Assembly: GCA_002309875.1 (NCBI GenBank)
Contig: DBYM01000071.1
Location: 52,451 to 62,059 of the forward strand
Source of the DNA: Cyanobacteria bacterium UBA1186
GTDB taxonomy: Bacteria > Cyanobacteriota > Vampirovibrionia > Gastranaerophilales > Gastranaerophilaceae
Direction of reading: 5' to 3'
Length of the DNA: 9,609 nt
A model generated the notes under the pieces. The model was not told where the DNA came from, ran no database searches, and worked only from the letters and a program-made list of their open reading frames with translations. Positions 1 to 6,707 of the stretch are shown here, piece after piece; position 1 is the stretch's first letter, and the number at the start of each line of letters is the position of its first letter. A program made the position numbers and the translations under genes.

Positions 1-1235
1 TAATTTAAACTTTTTAAAACATCGCTTCTCAAAACCGTTTGTTGCTCCGATGTTTCAAGATTTTTTACCGTTACTTTGTTTTGGGAAATCTCGTCTTCGC
101 CTAAAATAAGTGCATATTTTGCGGTCTTTGATGCTTTCTCAAGTTGTTTTACAAATTTTCTGTTGGTTAAATCAAATTCTGCGGTAACCCCTGCCTGACG
201 TAACTCTTCCGTTAATTTAATTCCCTCAAGCGGGTTGTTGCAAACCACAAATGCAAGCGTTTTTTGTTCCTGTTTTTCACCTAAAAGTGACGCAAGTCTT
301 TCCATTCCCATTGCAAAACCGATTGCGGGAATATCTTCTCCTCCGAGGTTTTTAACAAGACTGTCATATCTCCCGCCGCCGCAGACTGCGTTTTGTGAGC
401 CCAAGTCGTTTGAAGTTATTTCAAAAACTGTTCTGTTATAGTAATCAAGCCCTCTTACAAGAAGTTTATTAACAGTGTATTTAATTCCGAGTTTATTCAG
501 ATAGTCCTTCAGTTCATTAAAATGTTCCGCACAATCTGCGCAGATAAAATCCGACTGAATAACTTTTTGGACTTCGGGTTTAGCATATATTTCTTTACAT
601 TCCGGAACTTTGCAGTCCAAAAGTCTTAAAGGATTTTTCTCATATCTTTCCTGACAATCAGGACACATATCCTTCAGATACGGCTTCAAAACCTCTTTAA
701 GTTTCGTTTTGAAGTTTTCTCTGCAATTTGGGCAGCCCAAAGAATTTATCTCAACACTCAAATCATTTAATCCGAGTGCTTTAAGATAATTTACAGCCAT
801 AAGAATGACTTCCGCATCGGCAGTTGCCTGTTCAATCCCGAAAACTTCAACTCCAACCTGATGGAATTGTCTTTGTCTCCCTGCCTGAGGTCTTTCGTAC
901 CTGAACATCGGGCCTTTATACCAAAGTTTGACGGGTGCGGGCAATCTGTGCATACCGTTTTCTATAAAAGCACGCACAACTCCTGCAGTGTTTTCAGGAC
1001 GCAAAGTCAAAGAACGTTCACTTTTTTCAAAGGTGTACATTTCCTTATTGACAATATCGGTAGTGTCTCCGACTCCTCTTGCAAAAAGTTCGGTCGCTTC
1101 AAAAATCGGAGTTCTGATTTCTTTTGCTCCGTATTTTGTAAACACTTCTCTCGCCGTATCCTCCATAAAGTGCCAAACAGGTATATCCTGCGGGAGAATA
1201 TCTTTTGTTCCTTTTTGTACTTTGATTATTGCCAT
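1..1235 (-). CDS. hisS: Histidyl-tRNA synthetase (histidine--tRNA ligase), 3' end at window edge
   Basis: This class II aminoacyl-tRNA synthetase charges tRNA-His with histidine in the cytoplasm, using ATP. The reverse-strand translation starts MAIIKVQKGTKDILP, typical of HisRS. Motif 1 lies around residues 42-52 (EIRTPIFEATE), motif 2 around 79-89 (TLRPENTAGVVR) and is followed by RYERPQAGRQRQF. The histidine-binding signature LVRGLDYYNRT is near 258-268 and motif 3 (GFAMGMER) near 305. An insertion between motif 2 and the histidine signature holds eight cysteines (C168 to C235) in CxxC-like pairs. ATG 1235 is preceded by AAGGAAG (1243-1249) at 7-nt spacing. The frame gives 411 residues ending RSDVLKSLN, and the next two bases are TA, so the stop codon is probably cut by the edge; family members are about 420 residues. 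It is transcribed divergently from dapF. Identification is secure; only the last codon is uncertain. Confidence 0.97.
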   Translation of the reverse strand, partial: MAIIKVQKGTKDILPQDIPVWHFMEDTAREVFTKYGAKEIRTPIFEATELFARGVGDTTDIVNKEMYTFEKSERSLTLRPENTAGVVRAFIENGMHRLPAPVKLWYKGPMFRYERPQAGRQRQFHQVGVEVFGIEQATADAEVILMAVNYLKALGLNDLSVEINSLGCPNCRENFKTKLKEVLKPYLKDMCPDCQERYEKNPLRLLDCKVPECKEIYAKPEVQKVIQSDFICADCAEHFNELKDYLNKLGIKYTVNKLLVRGLDYYNRTVFEITSNDLGSQNAVCGGGRYDSLVKNLGGEDIPAIGFAMGMERLASLLGEKQEQKTLAFVVCNNPLEGIKLTEELRQAGVTAEFDLTNRKFVKQLEKASKTAKYALILGEDEISQNKVTVKNLETSEQQTVLRSDVLKSLN

Positions 1236-1257
1236 AAGTTTACTTCCTTTATATAAT
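1229..1257 (+). promoter_or_regulatory. Putative dapF sigma-70-type promoter
   Basis: TTGCCA at 1229-1234 (five of six matches to TTGACA) is followed after exactly 17 bp by a perfect TATAAT at 1252-1257. The predicted start, near 1264, leaves a leader of about 27 nt before the dapF ATG. The -35 box covers the first bases of hisS on the opposite strand, so this promoter and hisS initiation physically overlap. Confidence 0.72.
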
Positions 1258-1259
1258 TA

Positions 1260-1288
1260 ATCATACCATAGAAATGAGGGTTTATTAA
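1260..1288 (-). promoter_or_regulatory. Putative hisS promoter (extended -10)
   Basis: Reading leftward, TATGAT (1265-1260) is preceded by TGG, giving an extended -10 element (TGnTATGAT). A weak -35-like TTAATA lies at 1288-1283, 17 bp upstream. Initiation near 1253 would give a leader of about 18 nt that includes the AAGGAAG ribosome binding site. The call rests on sequence resemblance only. Confidence 0.5.
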
Positions 1289-1290
1289 AA

Positions 1291-2154
1291 ATGGGAATAA
1301 AAGTTACCAAAATGCAGGGCTGCGGAAATGATTTCGTCATACTCTTACATTCGGAATACGAAAAAGGAGTGAAGGGCGAAAAGTGGAAAAACATGTCTGA
1401 TGCCGCAAAAAAACTCTGCGACAGAAATTTCGGAGTCGGAGCAGACGGACTTATTATTCCCAATACAAATACCGAAGGTGCTGATATAGGTTGGTTTTTC
1501 TATAATTCTGACGGTTCTACCGCTCAAATGTGCGGAAACGGAATGAGATGTTTTGCAAGATATGTTTATGACAAAAAAATAATCAAAAAGAAAAATTTTA
1601 CTGTCAAAACCCTTGCAGGAATTATCACTCCCGAAATTCTGAAAAACGGAACGGTAAAAGTTAATATGTCAAAGCCTGTTCTTGAGCCCGAGAAAATTCC
1701 TTTCATTCCAAATAATAACCTCAATTACAAAATATCCGTCAAAGACAGAATTTTTGAAGGAAATGCCGTCTCTATGGGCAATCCGCATTTCATAATCTTT
1801 ATCAAAGAAGATGAAGACCTTTTATCACTTGCAAAAGAATACGGCCCCGTGATTGAAACCTCTGCCGAATTTCCCGAAAAAACAAATGTGGAATTTGTGC
1901 ATATCCGCTCATATAAAAAAATGGATTTGCGGGTTTGGGAAAGAGGGTGCGGAATCACTCTCGCATGCGGAACAGGAGCCTGTGCCGCCGTCGTTGCGGG
2001 AATTCTTAACGGATATACGGAAAACTCCGTTGATGTTCAACTCTTGGGCGGAACTGTCCATATAGAATGGAACGGCTCAAAGGAAAACCCGAACGAAGAT
2101 GTTTATATGTCAGGACCTGCAGAATACAGTTTTGATGCGGATTTATTGCTTTAA
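1291..2154 (+). CDS. dapF: Diaminopimelate epimerase
   Basis: This cytoplasmic, cofactor-independent enzyme converts LL- to meso-diaminopimelate, the precursor of lysine and the cross-linking residue of DAP-type peptidoglycan. The 287-residue product is a normal length for the family (about 275-290). The N-terminus carries KMQGCGNDF (residues 7-15), the usual DapF opening. The two catalytic cysteines are in place: C81 in MCGNGMRC and C226 in ACGTGACAA, with ERGCG just before the latter and SMGNPHF at 161-167. ATG 1291 follows GAGGG (1276-1280) at a rather long 10-nt spacing; no better start is available because the conserved sequence begins at once. It stands alone on its strand, divergent from hisS and convergent with malQ, whose stop lies inside the last codons of dapF. 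A strong promoter candidate sits just upstream. Identification is secure. Confidence 0.97.
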   Translation: MGIKVTKMQGCGNDFVILLHSEYEKGVKGEKWKNMSDAAKKLCDRNFGVGADGLIIPNTNTEGADIGWFFYNSDGSTAQMCGNGMRCFARYVYDKKIIKKKNFTVKTLAGIITPEILKNGTVKVNMSKPVLEPEKIPFIPNNNLNYKISVKDRIFEGNAVSMGNPHFIIFIKEDEDLLSLAKEYGPVIETSAEFPEKTNVEFVHIRSYKKMDLRVWERGCGITLACGTGACAAVVAGILNGYTENSVDVQLLGGTVHIEWNGSKENPNEDVYMSGPAEYSFDADLLL

Positions 2155-4008
2155 AATCTTTGCAAAGTTATCAAGTGTTTCAATGAGAGCCTGATATTTT
2201 GATGAAAATTCCTCTCCCTTTTGCTTTATGGCATTCGAAATCACCTCAGATACGTTTATTGCAAGTCCTTTTGTAAGATTTTCGTGGTACAGACGTTCAA
2301 ATTCCGAAGGGATTCTCAAAGTCCAGCAGTCTTTTTTCGTTCCCGGAACATTGTACGTTTTTCCTATTCCGAAGAAATCAGTGAAAAATACCTGAACTTT
2401 TTTTGCGGGACTTGTGAATAATTCCGTGAAAGATGCCGTCAAAAACTTCTTCTTATCGCTTCTTATTTCTTCTCTGTAAGCATCAACATTCTTATCGGGC
2501 GTAACGGTATCGGAGCCGAGTATGTGAGTTTTGAACATAAAGTAATCCCGTCCCTGATCGGTCGAGCCGTTTCTGAAAAATTCATCTGTGTATTCAATAA
2601 AAGATTTGTTGTCGTGTGAGCCCGGCATAATTACATTGCGCGCGGGAGCATCAACTCCGCTGCAACCGAACTGTGTAACCGAAAGCCCTGTTAAGCCGAG
2701 TTTTTCAATAACGTTTTTGACATGGTCTGTTACATAACCCAAATCTTCGCAGATAATTTTATCCTTCGTAATTCCGTATTTTTCCGCTGCAGGAAAAACA
2801 ATTTTTTCCAAAATTGCGGAATACTCTTCTTCAGATGTTCTTGCATACTGTCGCAAAAGCGGGTGGTCAGGCGAAGAATAAAGTCTCCCCGAATTTTTCT
2901 CGGTCATCGGTGCTTCTTTTTCAAGATAAACAAACGGATCAATAAGCCCAATCAGGTGGTCAATTCTGACTCCCCCGGGTGAATTTTTAAAAATGCTTTC
3001 ATAACGTGCTTTTAAAAACTCTCCGCCTTTTCCGAGTGAGCCGTCGCTTTTGAAAACAGTTTTAGGGTTCAGAATCGCAAAACCCCACCGCTGTCCTTCT
3101 TTTGCAAAATAATCGGGCGGACAGCCGAGAGCCAAATCCTTTAAAAATAAATCTTTGTGCGTCCAGACCTCTGCGGGGGTAAAAGCAACCGGAGTGTCGG
3201 CAATAATGCTTATTCCAAGTTCTTTGTTTTTTTGATTGGCTTTTGCTATCTCACGTTCTGCAAGCCATTGTTTAAACATATAAAATGAAATTTCTTTTTG
3301 GTATTTTTTTCTGAGGTTTTTAAGCCTGTGACCCCATACAGGGCTGTCATACAGATTTCTGTCAGCCAAAGGCCACTCATGCCAGTCTTCGCTGAAATGT
3401 TCTTTCGTTAAGATTTCATAGAGTGCATCGGGTTCAAGTTCATCATATTTTTCAATCTTAAACTTCAGAAACTCTGCCTTGAGTTCGCCCGGAGCAAGAT
3501 TTTTAAACTGTTTATAGGCCGTTCTTAATGCGTCGTTGTATTCGTAAAATACGTTTCCGTAATCCGTTCTGTCAGGGTTGTTTTCGGCCTTCTTCCTGGC
3601 AACGATTCCTTTTAGTGCCTCTTTAGGCAGTATATTTTGATATTCGGCCGTCGAAAGTTTCTCAATCGGTATCATATAAATATTTTTTGAAGTTGAAATC
3701 GGGTTATAAGGAGAGGGGTCTGATAATCTTCTTAAATAATTCGGCTCCTGTTGTATTGTTGAAAATCCGTGTGTTCTGAGGAACGGAATAAAATATGAGC
3801 CTGACGTTTTTGAAAGCAAAGAGCCGATACCCGTATTAATAACGGATTTTGAAGGTGCGCTTGAATTGTGAACAATTATCCCAAACTCTTTATTAAGCGC
3901 TTTTAAACCCTGATTAACCGCATTAGCATATGCGGTTTGCTCTTTAACAGTCAACATTCTGCCGAAATTCGGTGTTTTGTTGTTAGGATTTACAGGTAAA
4001 ATATTCAT
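2143..4008 (-). CDS. malQ: 4-alpha-glucanotransferase (amylomaltase, GH77)
   Basis: The enzyme transfers alpha-1,4-glucan segments between maltodextrins (disproportionation) and normally works in the cytoplasm in glycogen or maltodextrin turnover. GH77 landmarks appear in order: FIPFLRTHGF near 73-82, EWP at 211-213, SIIADTPV at 267-274, GCPPDYFAKEGQRWG at 295-309, the nucleophile D350 in VRIDH, the acid/base E421 in CEDLGYVT, and D466 in SHDN, matching the transition-state aspartate. The FTDFFGIG segment near 542-549 also fits. At 621 residues it exceeds the compact roughly 500-residue enzymes. Several canonical stretches are altered, for example GFAILNP after QRWG and HDNKS for HDNDT, so this is a divergent member. 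Residues 1-17 form an Asn/Pro-rich tail (VNPNN...NFGR) ahead of the fold. The start ATG 4008 has GGAG only 3 nt upstream, which is unusually close. It is divergent from the radical SAM operon and tail-to-tail overlapping with dapF. Confidence 0.9.
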   Translation of the reverse strand: MNILPVNPNNKTPNFGRMLTVKEQTAYANAVNQGLKALNKEFGIIVHNSSAPSKSVINTGIGSLLSKTSGSYFIPFLRTHGFSTIQQEPNYLRRLSDPSPYNPISTSKNIYMIPIEKLSTAEYQNILPKEALKGIVARKKAENNPDRTDYGNVFYEYNDALRTAYKQFKNLAPGELKAEFLKFKIEKYDELEPDALYEILTKEHFSEDWHEWPLADRNLYDSPVWGHRLKNLRKKYQKEISFYMFKQWLAEREIAKANQKNKELGISIIADTPVAFTPAEVWTHKDLFLKDLALGCPPDYFAKEGQRWGFAILNPKTVFKSDGSLGKGGEFLKARYESIFKNSPGGVRIDHLIGLIDPFVYLEKEAPMTEKNSGRLYSSPDHPLLRQYARTSEEEYSAILEKIVFPAAEKYGITKDKIICEDLGYVTDHVKNVIEKLGLTGLSVTQFGCSGVDAPARNVIMPGSHDNKSFIEYTDEFFRNGSTDQGRDYFMFKTHILGSDTVTPDKNVDAYREEIRSDKKKFLTASFTELFTSPAKKVQVFFTDFFGIGKTYNVPGTKKDCWTLRIPSEFERLYHENLTKGLAINVSEVISNAIKQKGEEFSSKYQALIETLDNFAKILKQ

Positions 4009-4030
4009 AAACTCCAGCCCGGTTATTTAT

Positions 4031-4039
4031 ACTATAACA
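4031..4039 (-). promoter_or_regulatory. Putative malQ extended -10 promoter
   Basis: On the reverse strand the sequence reads TGTTATAGT, an extended -10 (TGnTATAGT), 22 bp ahead of the malQ ATG. No recognisable -35 box lies 17 bp upstream (CGCAAA); the A6T6 tract occupies the upstream region instead. Resemblance only. Confidence 0.45.
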
Positions 4040-4072
4040 TCAACAAAAAATTTTTTGCGCTTGTTTGTTATA
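4033..4072. repeat. Inverted repeat joining the two divergent -10 elements, with central A6T6 tract
   Basis: TATAACA at 4033-4039 and its exact reverse complement TGTTATA at 4066-4072 form a 7-bp inverted repeat separated by 26 bp. Each arm contains the -10 element of one of the two divergent genes. Near the centre (4045-4056) is A6T6, a perfect 12-bp palindrome of the kind expected to be intrinsically stiff or bent. The repeats are directly visible; any role as an operator or in DNA bending is inference. Confidence 0.6.
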
Positions 4073-4074
4073 AA
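4066..4074 (+). promoter_or_regulatory. Putative promoter of the radical SAM-rne-rsmI operon (extended -10)
   Basis: TGTTATAAA is an extended -10 element (TGnTATAAA) 20 bp before the ATG at 4095. No -35 box is evident at the expected distance, where the A/T tract lies. Initiation near 4081 would leave a leader of only about 14 nt carrying GGGAG. No other promoter is apparent before the end of the window in this operon. Confidence 0.5.
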
Positions 4075-4082
4075 ATATTATT

Positions 4083-4087
4083 GGGAG
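4083..4087 (+). promoter_or_regulatory. Ribosome binding site that decides the radical SAM start
   Basis: GGGAG lies 7 nt before ATG 4095. A TTG immediately upstream at 4092 is in the same frame but would be only 4 nt from the site, so ATG 4095 is preferred. Confidence 0.65.
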
Positions 4088-4094
4088 TTGTTTG

Positions 4095-6689
4095 ATGAAT
4101 TGTTTTTTCAGAAACCAATACGAGGCTTTATACAATGCTACAAAACCTTATCAGTATGTTGGCGGAGAATTTTTGTCATACAACAAAGATTTCGATTCGG
4201 CTTCCGTAAAATTTGCCTTTGTTTTTCCTGACAAATACGAAATCGGAATAAGCAACCTTGGTGTTCGTATAATTTATGACAGAGTAAATTCATATAAACG
4301 AACTTCGGGCAATTCTGAAATTTCACCATATATGGCAGACAGAGCCTATGCTCCCGAGCCTGATTTTAAGCCCGAATTGCTTTACGGTGTCGAATCCAAA
4401 AGACCGTTAAAAGAATTTGATGCAATAGGTTTTTCTCTTCAGTACGAATTATCCTACCCGACAGTGCTTAAAATGCTTGAGATGTCAGGAATAGGAATCA
4501 GAAACACAGACAGAAAAGAAGATGAGCCGATAGTTATTGCAGGCGGACCATGTACTTTTAATCCCCTCCCGATGTCCGATTTTATTGATGTTTTTGCAAT
4601 CGGCGACGGCGAAGAAATGATGGTTGAGATTTGCGAAGTTATAGAAAGGGGTAAATCGGAAGGAAAAACAAGGTATGAAATTATAAAAGATTTATGCAAA
4701 ATAGAAGGCTGTTGGGGAAAAGCCGTCGGAGGGAATGTAAGAAAACGTCTTGCGCCACTGATTAAGGAATATGCCCCAAAAGCATATCCTATACCTTTTT
4801 CAAGTTCCGTTCACGACAGAGCGGTCGTAGAAATCCGGAGAGGGTGCGGGAGAATGTGCCGTTTCTGCCAGCCGGGACACGTTACCCTCCCAATAAGAGA
4901 ACGTTCTGCGGAAGATATTATCTCAATCGCAAAAGAACTTGTAAATAATACGGGTTATGAAGAATATTCCCTGCTTTCCCTGTCTTCAAACGATTATTCA
5001 AATATCAAAGAAGTCATAAAAGAACTCGGAGTTGACTTTAACAAACGCAAAATTTCCGTATCCCTTCCGAGCCAAAGAATTGACGGATTTAATTTGGAAC
5101 TTGCAGAACTCACACAATCTGTCCGAAAATCAACAATGACACTTGCTCCGGAAGCAGGAAGCCAAAGGCTCAGGAATGTTATCAAGAAAAATATTTCCGA
5201 AGAACAAATTATTAATGCCGCACTCACTCTTTATGAGAACGGCTGGTCAAGGCTCAAATTCTATTTTATCTGCGGGCTTCCGACCGAAACACTTGAAGAT
5301 ATGGACGAAATGGCTTCGCTTCTTGACAAAATTAAATACCGCTCAAAACTCATAAAAAAAGAAAAAGGCTTAGATTACGGGTTTGAAATAACCTGCACGC
5401 TTTCAATCTTTGTGCCGAAACCTTTTACACCCTTCCAATGGTGCGGACAAACGGATTTGGAAACTGTCACGGAACATATTAACTATCTCAAAGAAAAAAC
5501 AAAACATATTAAAGGGTTAAAAATTAATTATCACGAAAAATTTGTCTCACAAATTGAAGCAGTGCTCACGAGAGGGGACAGTTCGCTTTGCGACTATATC
5601 TGTGCACTGTATAAAAAAGGCTGCTACCTTGATGCCTGGGGAGAATATTTTGACAAAAACGTATGGAGGGAAACCGCAAAAGAACTCGGATTTACGCTTG
5701 CAGAAAAAGCAAAAAAAGAATATGGTTTGGAAGAAACTTTACCATGGGATTTCATAAATGTCGGTTTGGATAAAACATGGCTTGTAAATGAATATAAACA
5801 AGCATTTGAGCAGGGTTGCGAATTTAATTTGCAGAAAACCTGCGAGCAGGGCTGCGTAAACTGCGGAGTCTGTAAGAATTTAAAAACTCACAAGGTTTTG
5901 GCAGAGGCCTTTAAGGCTTCAGATGAGGCCCAAAAAGTTTTAACCGCAGAAAAAATTGACCCGACAAGAGCGCACCCAAATCCTGATATTCCCGTTTACA
6001 AATACAGGCTGAAAATCACGAAAAAAGGCGTCCTGAAATATTTTTCACACCTTGACTGGCAGAATACTTTCCATAAAGTGCTTTCAAGAAGCGGTTTGCG
6101 GGTAAATTATTCTCTCGGGTTTAACCCTACAATGAAAGTTTCAATGGGGATTGCGCTTCCTCTTTTTGCCGAAAGTGAAGGCGAACTCGTTGATATCGAA
6201 CTTTTGGATAAATATTCAAAAGAGGAATTAACGGAAATCATTAACAGATATTTGCCTCAGGGCGCAAAGGTTATAGACATAAAAGAGGTCGAAAGATACT
6301 GCGACCCCGTTGAAATCGTTGCACAATGGGCCGAATACAAAATTACTCCATACCAAAGGGTTGCAGGCAGCGGAAATCAGGCGGAACAGAATTCTTCCCC
6401 TCTTTACAATTTCGAAAAAATAAGATATGATATAGAACGAGTTTTATCCTCGTCAGAAATTTTAATGACGAAGAAAAACAAAAAAGGTTTAGAAAAAACA
6501 ACAGACATTAAGAAATCTATAGGTTCATATAGGTTTGATGAAAACAGTCTGTTCATACATCTTAAAACCGGTCAAGGTTCAAGTATTCCCGCATTAAGGG
6601 CAGATACCCTTATGGAACTTGTCGATAAAGACATGATTTATGAAATTACGCGTCTGCGTTTCCTTGACGAAAAATTGAGAGAATTATAG
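4095..6689 (+). CDS. Fused radical SAM protein (TIGR03960 type) with C-terminal DUF2344 domain
   Basis: This 864-residue, probably cytoplasmic protein has three visible parts. Residues about 35-185 resemble the Rossmann-like N-terminal (B12-binding-like) domain of such proteins (GFSLQYELSYP, IAGGP, NPLPMSDF, IGDGEE); no DxHxxG cobalamin motif is seen. The radical SAM core follows, with the 4Fe-4S ligands C251, C255 and C258 in RRGCGRMCRFCQPG, then APEAGSQR (351-358) and FICGLPTET (391-399). A second cysteine group, C583, C587, C590 and C593 (GCVNCGVC), could hold another Fe-S cluster or zinc. Residues from about 635 to the end match DUF2344/TIGR03936 (YRLKITKKG, KYFSHLD, GFNPTMKVSMGIALPL). 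This architecture is recurrent in bacteria, often beside an RNase E/G gene, as here with an 18-bp gap, but its substrate is unknown to me. Family assignment is firm; function is open. Confidence 0.92.
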   Translation: MNCFFRNQYEALYNATKPYQYVGGEFLSYNKDFDSASVKFAFVFPDKYEIGISNLGVRIIYDRVNSYKRTSGNSEISPYMADRAYAPEPDFKPELLYGVESKRPLKEFDAIGFSLQYELSYPTVLKMLEMSGIGIRNTDRKEDEPIVIAGGPCTFNPLPMSDFIDVFAIGDGEEMMVEICEVIERGKSEGKTRYEIIKDLCKIEGCWGKAVGGNVRKRLAPLIKEYAPKAYPIPFSSSVHDRAVVEIRRGCGRMCRFCQPGHVTLPIRERSAEDIISIAKELVNNTGYEEYSLLSLSSNDYSNIKEVIKELGVDFNKRKISVSLPSQRIDGFNLELAELTQSVRKSTMTLAPEAGSQRLRNVIKKNISEEQIINAALTLYENGWSRLKFYFICGLPTETLEDMDEMASLLDKIKYRSKLIKKEKGLDYGFEITCTLSIFVPKPFTPFQWCGQTDLETVTEHINYLKEKTKHIKGLKINYHEKFVSQIEAVLTRGDSSLCDYICALYKKGCYLDAWGEYFDKNVWRETAKELGFTLAEKAKKEYGLEETLPWDFINVGLDKTWLVNEYKQAFEQGCEFNLQKTCEQGCVNCGVCKNLKTHKVLAEAFKASDEAQKVLTAEKIDPTRAHPNPDIPVYKYRLKITKKGVLKYFSHLDWQNTFHKVLSRSGLRVNYSLGFNPTMKVSMGIALPLFAESEGELVDIELLDKYSKEELTEIINRYLPQGAKVIDIKEVERYCDPVEIVAQWAEYKITPYQRVAGSGNQAEQNSSPLYNFEKIRYDIERVLSSSEILMTKKNKKGLEKTTDIKKSIGSYRFDENSLFIHLKTGQGSSIPALRADTLMELVDKDMIYEITRLRFLDEKLREL

Positions 6690-6707
6690 CAGTAAAGGAT
6701 TGAAAAC

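Noticed and set aside
1..20. A/T-rich left edge considered as an intergenic region or terminator for hisS
   Set aside because: The hisS frame remains open to base 3, so this is the coding end of hisS; any terminator lies outside the window.
861..1260. Two overlapping forward-strand ORFs of 110 and 131 residues
   Set aside because: They lie antisense to hisS, whose conserved motifs cover the whole interval; they are shadow frames.
4092..4094. TTG start for the radical SAM protein
   Set aside because: It is only 4 nt from GGGAG and directly followed by an ATG at better spacing (7 nt).
5899..5930. Imperfect palindromic stretch around AGGCCTTTAAGGCTT in the radical SAM gene
   Set aside because: It is within conserved-length coding sequence, has no T-run, and looks like chance codon usage rather than a terminator or attenuator.
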